Origin: Patescibacteria group bacterium | GTDB taxonomy: Bacteria; Patescibacteriota; Patescibacteriia; UBA9934; GWF2-40-263 | DNA length: 49,635 nucleotides | Direction: 5' to 3' | Assembly (NCBI GenBank): GCA_018814025.1 | Contig: JAHJAM010000014.1 | Coordinates: forward strand, 1 to 49,635 | In this document: positions 8,495 through 17,782 of the stretch, in pieces | How the letters are laid out: every line of letters begins with the position of its first letter | How positions within the stretch are numbered: position 1 is the stretch's first letter | Notes under the pieces: generated by a model | What the model saw: the letters and a program-made list of their open reading frames with translations, nothing else | Told to the model about the DNA's origin: nothing | Databases searched by the model: none | Program-made: the position numbers and the translations under genes

Positions 8495-9907
8495 ATGACT
8501 AAAACTCAAAACTTTGATGTCGTGATCATCGGTTCCGGTTCCGCGGGTTTTTCCGCGGCCGAAGCCGCGCGCGCCCTAGGCGCCAGCGTTTGTTTAATCG
8601 AAAAAGATAAATTCGGCGGCGAATGTCCCAATTATGCCTGTATTCCCAGCAAGGCTTGGCTCAAAGCCGCCAAAGTCTATCGCTCGGCCAAGCAGTCGCG
8701 CGAATACGGCGTCTCCTGCCAGGGGATTGGAGTGGATTTTGAAGCCATGGTCAAGTATCGGGAAAAGGTGGTCAGCTCCATTACTGGCGGCGCGCACGGC
8801 GAGCGTTATCAAAAAATTGCCCAGCAATTGAACATTACCTTAATCATCGGATCAGCCGCCTTGATTGATGAGCACACGCTCGAAGTCGGCCATACCCTCA
8901 TCAAAGGCAAAAGCCTGATAATCGCCACTGGTACGGTGGATTATCTGCCGCCCATTTCCGGTTTGGATCAGGCCCATTTTCTGGGTTGGAAACAAGCTCT
9001 GCTACAAAAGCGCCAGCCCAAATCCATGGCCATTATCGGCGGCGGCGCCGTGGGCAGCGAACTGGCCACTTTTTTCGGCACCTTAGGCACCCGAGTTTTG
9101 CTTTTTGAATTCACGCCCACGATTTTGCCCAAGGAAGATGAAGAGTTAGCTCGGCTGGCGCATCAAGCCCTCAAAACCCATAACGTTGAAGTTTTTGGCA
9201 GTGCGCGGATTCTGGAAGTGATTGACGGCCGTGGCGGCGTTTATGGCTTAAAAGTCGAACAAGGCGGGGCCGTGCAAACCCACGCGGTCGAACAAGTGGT
9301 GGTGGCCGCGGGCCGGCGCTCAAATGTCGCTGATTTGAATCTGGAATCGACCGGTGTGGCTTTGGATGATCGCCAGACCATCAAAACCGATGATGAACAG
9401 CGCACCAATGTCCGTCACATTTTCGCGGCCGGGGACGTGGATGGGGGACTGCAATTGACCCATACCGCCCACCGCGAAGGCGCGGTGGCCGGCCACAACG
9501 CCGCTCTGCAGGCCCTGGGCAAGCGCGCGGAAAAAATGAAATCCGATTTGCGGGTTGTGCCGCGCGTCACCTTCGTTGATCCAGAGGTCGCTTCCGTGGG
9601 CCAAACCAGTCAAGAATTAAAAGCCAAAATGGGCCAGCTGCTCGTCGGCCGTTACGCCATTGCCAATTTGGGCCGGGCCGTGACTGATAATCAAAAACAA
9701 GGACTGGTCAAAATCATCGCTCATCCCAAAACCAGAAAAATCCTAGGCTGCCACATCATGAGTCCGCACGCCGGGGAAATGATCCACGAAGCCGCTTTGG
9801 CCATGCATTTGAATACGACCGTTGATAAACTCGGTTCCCTGATTCACGCATTCCCAACCTACTCCGAAGCCCTCATGGCCGCAGCTAACAGTGTTGAACT
9901 TGAGTAG
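8495..9907 (+). CDS. Pyridine nucleotide-disulfide oxidoreductase (class I)
   Basis: A 470-residue flavoprotein of the dihydrolipoamide dehydrogenase/mercuric reductase/glutathione reductase superfamily. It shows the FAD dinucleotide fold GSGSAGFSAAEAA at residue 12, the redox-active disulfide in GGECPNYACIPSK (two cysteines four residues apart, as in the class), the NAD(P)H fold IIGGGAVGSELATFF, the second FAD motif IFAAGDVDGG, and a dimerisation domain ending HAFPTYSEALMAAA with the catalytic His in the HAFPT motif. No lipoyl-dependent complex is nearby, so a quinone, thiol or metal substrate is possible. The start ATG follows TATCTT directly. Confidence 0.85.
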   Translation: MTKTQNFDVVIIGSGSAGFSAAEAARALGASVCLIEKDKFGGECPNYACIPSKAWLKAAKVYRSAKQSREYGVSCQGIGVDFEAMVKYREKVVSSITGGAHGERYQKIAQQLNITLIIGSAALIDEHTLEVGHTLIKGKSLIIATGTVDYLPPISGLDQAHFLGWKQALLQKRQPKSMAIIGGGAVGSELATFFGTLGTRVLLFEFTPTILPKEDEELARLAHQALKTHNVEVFGSARILEVIDGRGGVYGLKVEQGGAVQTHAVEQVVVAAGRRSNVADLNLESTGVALDDRQTIKTDDEQRTNVRHIFAAGDVDGGLQLTHTAHREGAVAGHNAALQALGKRAEKMKSDLRVVPRVTFVDPEVASVGQTSQELKAKMGQLLVGRYAIANLGRAVTDNQKQGLVKIIAHPKTRKILGCHIMSPHAGEMIHEAALAMHLNTTVDKLGSLIHAFPTYSEALMAAANSVELE

Positions 9908-9921
9908 GAATTTGTTATAAT
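9894..9921 (+). promoter_or_regulatory. Promoter of the exonuclease gene (leaderless)
   Basis: TTGAAC (9894..9899), a 16-bp spacer and TATAAT (9916..9921). The ATG is 9 nt further on, predicting a leaderless mRNA. The -35 box lies inside the end of the upstream flavoprotein gene. Confidence 0.7.
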
Positions 9922-9930
9922 CACCGCGTT

Positions 9931-10512
9931 ATGTCAGGCAAAGAAGTGGTTCTCGACATTGAAACCTCAAATACTTTTCAAGACGTGGGCGAGTATGCCC
10001 CGCAAAAACTCGATGTTTCCGTCATCGGCGTTTATTTTTATGAAACTGATGAATATCGCGCCTATGAACTGGACGAACTGCCTGAACTTTGGCCGCGCCT
10101 GGAGCGTGCCGACCGCATCATCGGCTACAACACTAAGAATTTTGACTATCCGGTCATGAACCGTTATTACTCCGGCGACTTCTTAACTTTTCCTTCGCTC
10201 GACATCTTAGAGGAGATCCACAAGGCCCTGGGCTTTCGTTTAAAGCTTGATGACGTGGCCGCGGCTTCCGTGGGCCATCGCAAGTCCGGCCATGGCCTGC
10301 AGGCCGTGGAATGGTGGCGGCAGGGCGAGAAAGATAAAGTCAAAAATTATTGTTTGGATGATGTCCGAGTCACCAAGGAAGTATACGAGTACGGACTCAA
10401 GTATAATGCCTTGGCTTACGAAGATCACTTCGGCAACCGCAAGGGGATTCCCGTGGATTTTGTTTTACGGGCCGGAGAAAGCAAACCTATCAATCTGACC
10501 ATGCCTCTGTAG
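9931..10512 (+). CDS. YprB-like DEDDy 3'-5' exonuclease domain protein
   Basis: A 193-residue RNase H-fold nuclease. The three exonuclease motifs are present: VVLDIETSN (Exo I, D and E), IIGYNTKNFDYPVMN (Exo II, D) and YCLDDVRVT (Exo III, Y...D), together with the partner segment KLDDVAAASVG. This set fits the DEDDy group and the YprB/RNase_H_2-like families. It stands alone with no helicase or polymerase domain. It has its own leaderless promoter and is followed by a 311-bp non-coding region that belongs to nrdJ regulation. Confidence 0.75.
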   Translation: MSGKEVVLDIETSNTFQDVGEYAPQKLDVSVIGVYFYETDEYRAYELDELPELWPRLERADRIIGYNTKNFDYPVMNRYYSGDFLTFPSLDILEEIHKALGFRLKLDDVAAASVGHRKSGHGLQAVEWWRQGEKDKVKNYCLDDVRVTKEVYEYGLKYNALAYEDHFGNRKGIPVDFVLRAGESKPINLTMPL

Positions 10513-10575
10513 TTGGGCTTAAATCAGCGGATAATCAGCCTTGCGTCGCCAAATATTCTGTGGATAACCTTTTCT

Positions 10576-10604
10576 TTGACGCACAATATGTAGTGGTATA
10601 AAAT
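10576..10604 (+). promoter_or_regulatory. NrdR-controlled promoter upstream of nrdJ
   Basis: TTGACG (10576..10581), 17-bp spacer, TAAAAT (10599..10604). The first NrdR box fills the spacer, so repressor binding would block RNA polymerase. Predicted start of transcription is near 10611. Confidence 0.7.
10582..10595. promoter_or_regulatory. NrdR box 1
   Basis: CACAATATGTAGTG matches the NrdR consensus CACwATATATwGTG at all but one position. It overlaps the promoter spacer. NrdR is the nucleotide-sensing repressor of ribonucleotide reductase genes. Confidence 0.8.
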
Positions 10605-10614
10605 ACTAAGGCAC

Positions 10615-10628
10615 CACAACATATAGTG
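10615..10628. promoter_or_regulatory. NrdR box 2
   Basis: CACAACATATAGTG, again one mismatch to the consensus. It begins 33 bp after box 1, about three helical turns, which is the usual NrdR tandem spacing. It also lies inside a strong RNA hairpin, GCACCAC...GTGGTGC, at the 5' end of the predicted transcript. Confidence 0.8.
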
Positions 10629-10718
10629 GTGGTGCAAAGAACCTTGCTGAAGTGGGGGACGGAGGACAAATCTGTTCTTGCTTGTCAGAAGTCAATCCCA
10701 GACAATTCGGGAAAAATA

Positions 10719-10747
10719 GATGATCCTAAACGGATAATCTTTTTTTT
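10719..10747 (+). terminator. Intrinsic terminator in the nrdJ leader
   Basis: GAT-g-ATCC / GGAT-a-ATC stem with a TAAAC loop and eight T residues. It lies 76 nt before the nrdJ start and would end transcripts from the NrdR-controlled promoter unless they are antiterminated. Confidence 0.6.
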
Positions 10748-10758
10748 GCCCAGTTTTC

Positions 10759-10787
10759 TTGCCAAATCATCCTTTTATTTATAAATT
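10759..10787 (+). promoter_or_regulatory. Possible second nrdJ promoter
   Basis: TTGCCA, 17-bp spacer, TAAATT, located after the leader terminator. It would give a leader of about 30 nt before the nrdJ ATG. No Shine-Dalgarno sequence is seen. Confidence 0.4.
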
Positions 10788-10823
10788 ACTCGTGGCCAAT
10801 CACTTCATAAACTCGCCTATCTT

Positions 10824-13991
<3,168 letters not shown>

Positions 13992-14010
13992 ATCTGAATT
14001 AAGTTCATGA

Positions 14011-14040
14011 AAAGACGGGAGACATTCTTCCGTCTTTTAT
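14011..14040 (+). terminator. nrdJ terminator
   Basis: AAAGACGG...CCGTCTTTT hairpin with an 11-nt loop, 20 nt after the nrdJ stop codon. Confidence 0.8.
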
Positions 14041-14059
14041 GTCAAAGAGTATTAGCCCC

Positions 14060-14095
14060 GACACGCCTAATAGACGGCCGTGCAATATATGTGTC
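14060..14095. repeat. Left palindromic repeat of PaaX/Cas2-like cassette 1
   Basis: A 36-bp imperfect dyad: outer arms GACAC and GTGTC, centre ACGGCCGT. Twelve of the 18 half-site positions are symmetric. The same repeat recurs, diverged, directly after the gene (14630..14667). The likely start codon ATG 14089 is inside the repeat. Confidence 0.7.
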
Positions 14096-14631
14096 AAAAA
14101 AACAACATAAAACAAAGGCATTTGGCTAAGGGGTCAGTGGCCGCTTCATTACTGACTGATCTTGTTGATCAATTAGATCTCACGTTGACAGTGGGGTATA
14201 AGCCTGTTGCTGTAGCTCGGTATGGTCTCGACGGCGTTCTAAGGATGAGAAAGGCCAATGAATATAAACAAAGAAGACAAGCCCTTACCAGACTTCATCA
14301 AGGTAAGCTCATCAAAATAAGCAAAAATGCCGAAAATTATACAGTCGCTTTAACGGAATCTGGTCTAATCGAGAATTACCGACTTCAAGTACTCAATGCC
14401 GAAGAATTCGAGGATAACAGGTTTTGTATCGTGATCTTTGATGTCCCCGAAAGACACCGACGACTCCGAAGCCAGCTCAGATCTTTTTTAAAAGAAGCAG
14501 GTTTCCATCGTTTTCAACAAAGCGTCTGGATCTCACCATTTAATGCCACCAAACCGTTACTGGAGCTCTTCCGGGCATCTAATGCGAAAGGTTGGGTTAG
14601 AGTCTACACCGCCACCGAGGAGATCATCTGA
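14089..14631 (+). CDS. PaaX-like winged-helix plus Cas2-like domain protein (cassette 1)
   Basis: A 180-residue protein. Residues about 8-105 form a PaaX-type winged-helix DNA-binding region (EYKQRRQALTRLHQGKLIKISK). The C-terminal part has FCIVIFDVPERHRRLRSQLRSFL and GFHRFQQSVWI, which match the Cas2 ferredoxin fold: the FD aspartate corresponds to the Cas2 active-site aspartate and QQSVWI to the Cas2 YSVF strand. No Cas1 or CRISPR array is near. The gene is enclosed by two copies of a palindromic repeat: the start codon is inside the left copy and the stop codon overlaps the right copy. GTG 14080 is an alternative start. Base use is more A-rich than in its neighbours. It separates nrdJ from cobA, which suggests insertion. 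Confidence 0.75.
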   Translation: MCQKNNIKQRHLAKGSVAASLLTDLVDQLDLTLTVGYKPVAVARYGLDGVLRMRKANEYKQRRQALTRLHQGKLIKISKNAENYTVALTESGLIENYRLQVLNAEEFEDNRFCIVIFDVPERHRRLRSQLRSFLKEAGFHRFQQSVWISPFNATKPLLELFRASNAKGWVRVYTATEEII

Positions 14632-14667
14632 CACAACTAATGAACGGTCGTCTAATATGTGTGACAC
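14630..14667. repeat. Right palindromic repeat of cassette 1
   Basis: Begins inside the TGA stop codon. It aligns with the left repeat in the same orientation over GACAC, CTAAT, ACGG-y-CGT, AATAT and GTGT, with about 26 of 33 positions shared and a 2-nt gap. It has no U-run, so it is not an ordinary terminator. Confidence 0.65.
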
Positions 14668-14679
14668 TTTATTAAATGT

Positions 14680-15243
14680 ATGAAACCTCAAGCTGACGAA
14701 TCAATCAAAGGCCGCTCAGGCCATGGTCTAATCCAAATCTTCACCGGCGATGGCAAAGGCAAGACCACGGCCGCCTTGGGTGAAGCTCTTCGGGCTCATG
14801 GCGCGGGCCAAAAAGTCGGGATTGTCTTTTTTGATAAAGGCGGCGCGCATTACTCCGAGCGCGCCGCCTTAGATAAACTTGGCGTAGCGGTCGCGGCCTG
14901 CGGCCGCGACCGCCTTGATCCGTCCGGGCGTTTTGATTTCTCAATCACGGATGAAGATAAACAGGAAGGGGAGAAAGGCCTCGAATTTGCAAAACAAATG
15001 TTCGCTCAAGGCTTCGATTTGGTGATTCTGGACGAAATCAATTCATCCGTTGATTTAAAAATTGTCGCTCTCGGCCAAGTCCTGGCGCTCCTGGACCAAA
15101 AGCCGGATAACACCGAACTGATCCTGACCGGCCGCCACGCCCCCCAAGAATTCCTAGACCGCGCGCATCTGGTCACGGAAATGACCCTGCAAAAACACTA
15201 CTTCTATTCCGGCGTGAAAGCCCGAGCGGGATTAGATTATTGA
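14680..15243 (+). CDS. cobA: Cob(I)alamin adenosyltransferase, BtuR/CobA type
   Basis: A 187-residue P-loop enzyme that transfers the adenosyl group of ATP to reduced corrinoid to form adenosylcobalamin. The Walker A motif GDGKGKTTAALGEALRA near residue 23 and VILDEINSS around residue 112 are characteristic of the BtuR/CobO/CobP family, as is LILTGRHAPQEFLDRAHLVTEM. Its product is the cofactor of NrdJ, encoded just upstream, so the pair forms a functional unit now split by a mobile-looking cassette. Two near-perfect GC-rich inverted repeats lie inside the coding region (14839..14868 and 14887..14913). No other B12 genes are visible. Confidence 0.9.
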   Translation: MKPQADESIKGRSGHGLIQIFTGDGKGKTTAALGEALRAHGAGQKVGIVFFDKGGAHYSERAALDKLGVAVAACGRDRLDPSGRFDFSITDEDKQEGEKGLEFAKQMFAQGFDLVILDEINSSVDLKIVALGQVLALLDQKPDNTELILTGRHAPQEFLDRAHLVTEMTLQKHYFYSGVKARAGLDY

Positions 15244-15278
15244 TTTTTTTCTCAATATTTCGTATCATCACCTCACAT

Positions 15279-15355
15279 CGGGCTGTAGCTCAGTAGGCTA
15301 GAGCGCTACGTTCGGGACGTAGAGGTCGCTGGTTCAAGTCCAGTCAGCCCGACCA
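15279..15355 (+). tRNA. tRNA-Pro (CGG)
   Basis: Complete cloverleaf: acceptor CGGGCTG/CAGCCCG, D arm GCTC...GAGC, anticodon stem CTACG/CGTAG around loop TTCGGGA with anticodon CGG, T arm with TTCAAGT loop, discriminator A and encoded CCA. It lies between cobA and a methyltransferase gene and is followed by a terminator. Confidence 0.93.
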
Positions 15356-15388
15356 AAAAAGCACGACTTTTAATGTCGTGCTTTTTTA
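15356..15388 (+). terminator. Terminator after tRNA-Pro
   Basis: GCACGAC...GTCGTGC hairpin followed by TTTTTT, starting right after the tRNA CCA end. Confidence 0.85.
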
Positions 15389-15419
15389 TTGATTCAATCT
15401 CTTGTACACTAATTCTATT

Positions 15420-15935
15420 ATGTTCGGGAACATTCTTCTTCTCATTGGCTTCATTCTCCTATTTTCTTTTGGCTACGCGGCCATTTCCGGCGCGCCCTGG
15501 GTGCCCACTTGGCGGCATGATACTGCTCGCGCGCTCAAGCTCCTGGATCTTCAGCCTGAAGAAAAGTTTTATGAATTAGGCAGCGGAATCGGCACGCTTT
15601 GCGTGGCCGCCGGTCATAACCCGCAAGTTCAAGTGATCGGCGTTGAATTATCTCTTGGCCAATGGTTAATCTCTCAAATCCGGAAAATGATTGGTCGGAC
15701 ATATAACATTCAATATCGCTTGGGAAACTTATTCCAGACAAATCTGTCTGACGCGGATGCAGTTTATTTTTTTCTCATGCCAGAGGTGTATGAGAAACTC
15801 CGTCCCAAACTGGAAAAAGAATTGCGTCCCGGCGCTAAAGTCGTTTCTTATGTCTGGCCCGTGCCCGGCTGGGAGCCGGTCAAGGTTGATAAGTCCGAAC
15901 GCTTTCCCAACCTCTATTTCTACATCATGAGATAA
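15420..15935 (+). CDS. Membrane-anchored SAM methyltransferase, FAM173-like
   Basis: A 171-residue protein with an N-terminal membrane helix (FGNILLLIGFILLFSFGYAAI) and a class I SAM-dependent methyltransferase domain. Motif I reads FYELGSGIGTLCVAAG at residue 51, followed by VIGVELS as motif II. The segment GAPWVPTWRHDTARALKLLDLQPEEKFYELGSG resembles the FAM173/ANTKMT-type protein lysine methyltransferases, which also carry a membrane segment ahead of the domain. The substrate is unknown. ATG 15420 was chosen because a TACACT box lies 9 nt upstream, which fits a leaderless transcript; earlier in-frame starts fall inside that box. Confidence 0.7.
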   Translation: MFGNILLLIGFILLFSFGYAAISGAPWVPTWRHDTARALKLLDLQPEEKFYELGSGIGTLCVAAGHNPQVQVIGVELSLGQWLISQIRKMIGRTYNIQYRLGNLFQTNLSDADAVYFFLMPEVYEKLRPKLEKELRPGAKVVSYVWPVPGWEPVKVDKSERFPNLYFYIMR

Positions 15936-15966
15936 AAAAGCCCCCGAGTTTCCTCGAGGGCTTTGA
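15936..15966. terminator. Bidirectional terminator between convergent genes
   Basis: GCCCcCGAG / CTCGaGGGC stem with A and T runs on the two sides, between the methyltransferase (+) and the orphan gene on the opposite strand. Confidence 0.8.
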
Positions 15967-15968
15967 GT

Positions 15969-17027
15969 TTAGATGCACTCGTTCATGAGTGCGAAGATGG
16001 TCTGCGGGTCCGCCGCGATCAGGGAGCCGCGCTCGCGGAAGCGGTTGCGTCCGCCGTTGAGCAGAGTCCCGGTCGGTCCGGGAATGGCTCGTTGGCTATA
16101 GTGCCAGCAATCCGGTTCGCGTTCGCACAAGATCAAGGACAAGCGTTCCATCATGGTTCGCAAGTCCGTGCCGTGGCGCACCTGAATCACAGCCTGGGGC
16201 AGGCGGCCGCGCTGGTCATAGGCCACCAGCACCTGAACATCTCGGAACAACGAGAAGAACGCCCGGGTATCGAAGTTGTGGTTGACCATGAGGTAGCCGG
16301 CCCAAAGACCATGGATCCGGAAGATATTCTGATCCTGAGCCTGCAAGCGTTCGATCGTCTGCCCGAATTCGACATGGACTCGATCAAACAGCGCCTGCCA
16401 CTTCCGCAAACCCAAGTTGATTTCCTCTACCTTCTCCTCGCGCAGGAAGCGCATGCACGCGTAGCCGGACAAAGTCAGGGGCGAGGGATAGGCGTCGGCC
16501 AAGCTTGGCCAGTTCTTCACGAAGTTCTGGCGCTGAGGCCATTGCTTCAGCTGGCCGGGCCGGGCTTGGGTCAAGGTCTTCAGGTAAGGCGTCAGCCGCT
16601 GATTGTCATAGGCCCAGAAAGCCAACTCCGCCAGTTCACCCGCCTCGGCGATGATGAATCGCCGATAGTTGAGCTTGCCTTTGGTGTCAGCCGGCGTCAG
16701 ATCAAACAGGCGGGGGATCAGGCTGATGAAAGATTGCCGAAACGGCCGTCGGTTCAAGTAGCCGCTTTGATTGTCGTCGTTGAATACTCGGATCAAGTCC
16801 GCGAACTCGTCCGCGCAGTTGAGCTTCAGAGCCATTTGCTCGAACGCGGAACTGCCGCTTGGATAAGGCTCGCGCACGTCAATGTCCGGCACAGCCGGTC
16901 CCGGATCGCCATCCGTATCTCGAAAAAGGATTTCCGCGGTTTGCCCGGTTTTTAGCTGGTACAGATGCAAAGCGCAGATCTCTTCAAAACGGGGGCCGGG
17001 GTTCATCAAAATTTTCTGTCGGGTCAT
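15969..17027 (-). CDS. Orphan protein, 352 aa; very remote MYG1/DHH-like N-terminus
   Basis: Not confidently recognised. The N-terminus MTRQKILMNPGPRFEEICALHLYQLKTG recalls the H-x-GPHxDE start of MYG1/DHH-like phosphoesterases of CPR bacteria, but the metal-binding His and Asp are replaced by Asn and Glu, so any relation would be remote and possibly non-catalytic. The rest is soluble and mixed. The start was fixed by GGGAGG placed 4 nt before ATG 17027, and by a promoter 58 nt further upstream. It is transcribed alone on the opposite strand, with its own terminator, like the three other orphan genes at 35491, 37218 and 43282. Confidence 0.7.
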   Translation of the reverse strand: MTRQKILMNPGPRFEEICALHLYQLKTGQTAEILFRDTDGDPGPAVPDIDVREPYPSGSSAFEQMALKLNCADEFADLIRVFNDDNQSGYLNRRPFRQSFISLIPRLFDLTPADTKGKLNYRRFIIAEAGELAELAFWAYDNQRLTPYLKTLTQARPGQLKQWPQRQNFVKNWPSLADAYPSPLTLSGYACMRFLREEKVEEINLGLRKWQALFDRVHVEFGQTIERLQAQDQNIFRIHGLWAGYLMVNHNFDTRAFFSLFRDVQVLVAYDQRGRLPQAVIQVRHGTDLRTMMERLSLILCEREPDCWHYSQRAIPGPTGTLLNGGRNRFRERGSLIAADPQTIFALMNECI

Positions 17028-17092
17028 CACGCCTCCCAGGGTTGATAAAGGACGACTTGTTTCCGAATTCAAGATTCGGCAAACAGCGTTTG

Positions 17093-17121
17093 ATAATAAC
17101 ATCGAATCTGACTTTCGTCAA
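17093..17121 (-). promoter_or_regulatory. Promoter of the orphan gene
   Basis: On the minus strand TTGACG (17116..17121), 17-bp spacer, TATTAT (17093..17098). It gives a leader of about 58 nt ending in a GGGAGG ribosome binding site. Confidence 0.75.
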
Positions 17122-17160
17122 TGGTCGGTTTCGATTCCGCGGCTCTTGACTTACCCACAC

Positions 17161-17189
17161 TCGACCGATTAAACAGTTCTCTATATAAT
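17161..17189 (+). promoter_or_regulatory. Promoter of the acidic protein gene
   Basis: TCGACC (17161..17166), 17-bp spacer, TATAAT (17184..17189), with a leader of about 50 nt and no Shine-Dalgarno sequence. Confidence 0.6.
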
Positions 17190-17244
17190 CGGTTATAGTT
17201 CTTTGGCGATCCGCCATTTTAGAAACTAACATCTTCATCACTCT

Positions 17245-17694
17245 ATGAAGATCAACGATCTACTTCATAATCTCGAACCAGATTCGGAGATGACCATCCT
17301 CAACGAGCCGTTTTCTTTTGCCGGTCAAATTGAAATCACGCTCGAAGGCGGCGAGGTCCTCCACTGGTTGTTTTCCAACGAGGGAGACATTTTAAGCGTG
17401 GCCCCGCACAACGAAGAATTATTTTTTTTCCAGCCCCTGGATGAAGAAATCGAGCCGCAAGGCGAGGTCTTTTTTTTCCGCAACAAAGAGTACGAACTCG
17501 ACTATGAGGGTGCCGGCACGGTCACGGCCGCTTCCGAAGACAGCGGCGTGGAAGAAGAAGACCAATATTCGTTTATGGATTATGAAGCTGACAATGGCGA
17601 ACTGATTCGCCAGCTTCATAATTTGAACACTGGCGAAGAACAGGGCTACCTGGGCAAGATTGTGGTCGAGGAAGATATTTTGAACATCGAGTAA
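17245..17694 (+). CDS. Acidic protein, possibly DUF4178-like
   Basis: A strongly acidic 149-residue soluble protein with alternating beta-strand character: GQIEITLEGGEVLHWLFSNEGDILSVAP, ELFFFQPLDEEI, GEVFFFRNKEYELDYEGAGTVTAASED. The YELDYEGxGTV segment and the closing GKIVVEEDILNIE recall DUF4178-type beta domains, but this is a visual impression only. There is no signal peptide or membrane segment. It has its own promoter, diverges from the orphan gene at 15969..17027, and is followed by a hairpin repeat of the GTAACTGG type. Confidence 0.7.
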   Translation: MKINDLLHNLEPDSEMTILNEPFSFAGQIEITLEGGEVLHWLFSNEGDILSVAPHNEELFFFQPLDEEIEPQGEVFFFRNKEYELDYEGAGTVTAASEDSGVEEEDQYSFMDYEADNGELIRQLHNLNTGEEQGYLGKIVVEEDILNIE

Positions 17695-17698
17695 AAGG

Positions 17699-17765
17699 TG
17701 CTGGTAACTGGGTACTGGTAACTGGGTTTTAAAGACGCCTTGACCCAGTTACTAGTTACTAGGCC
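17699..17765. repeat. Intergenic inverted repeat, GTAACTGG family
   Basis: Left arm contains CTGGTAACTGGGT twice at short interval; right arm contains ACCCAGTTACTAGTTACTAG. The two arms form a long imperfect hairpin around a 14-nt centre. The same family recurs before hrcA (30549..30622). Confidence 0.75.
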
Positions 17766-17782
17766 CTAGCCCCTGATTCCCT

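Larger units (their letters stand above)
10611..10747 (+). ncRNA. Structured leader or small RNA upstream of nrdJ
   Basis: Between the NrdR-controlled promoter and an intrinsic terminator lies about 137 nt of RNA that does not encode a recognisable peptide. Visible elements are a 5' hairpin (GCACCAC/GTGGTGC, 10611..10635), complementary AAGAAC and GTTCTT segments enclosing a purine-rich stretch, and a CCC...GGG hairpin before the terminator. It could be an attenuating leader of nrdJ or an independent small RNA, since a second promoter follows. I could not match it to a cobalamin riboswitch. Confidence 0.45.

Noticed and set aside
10636-10720. Cobalamin riboswitch before nrdJ
   Set aside because: The expected B12 box and conserved core could not be found by eye, and the leader is shorter than typical cobalamin riboswitches.
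15963-16955. Long open frame on the + strand opposite the orphan gene
   Set aside because: It lies antisense to a gene that has promoter, SD and terminator, and its composition (many Q, R, H and V residues in irregular order) is that of a shadow frame.
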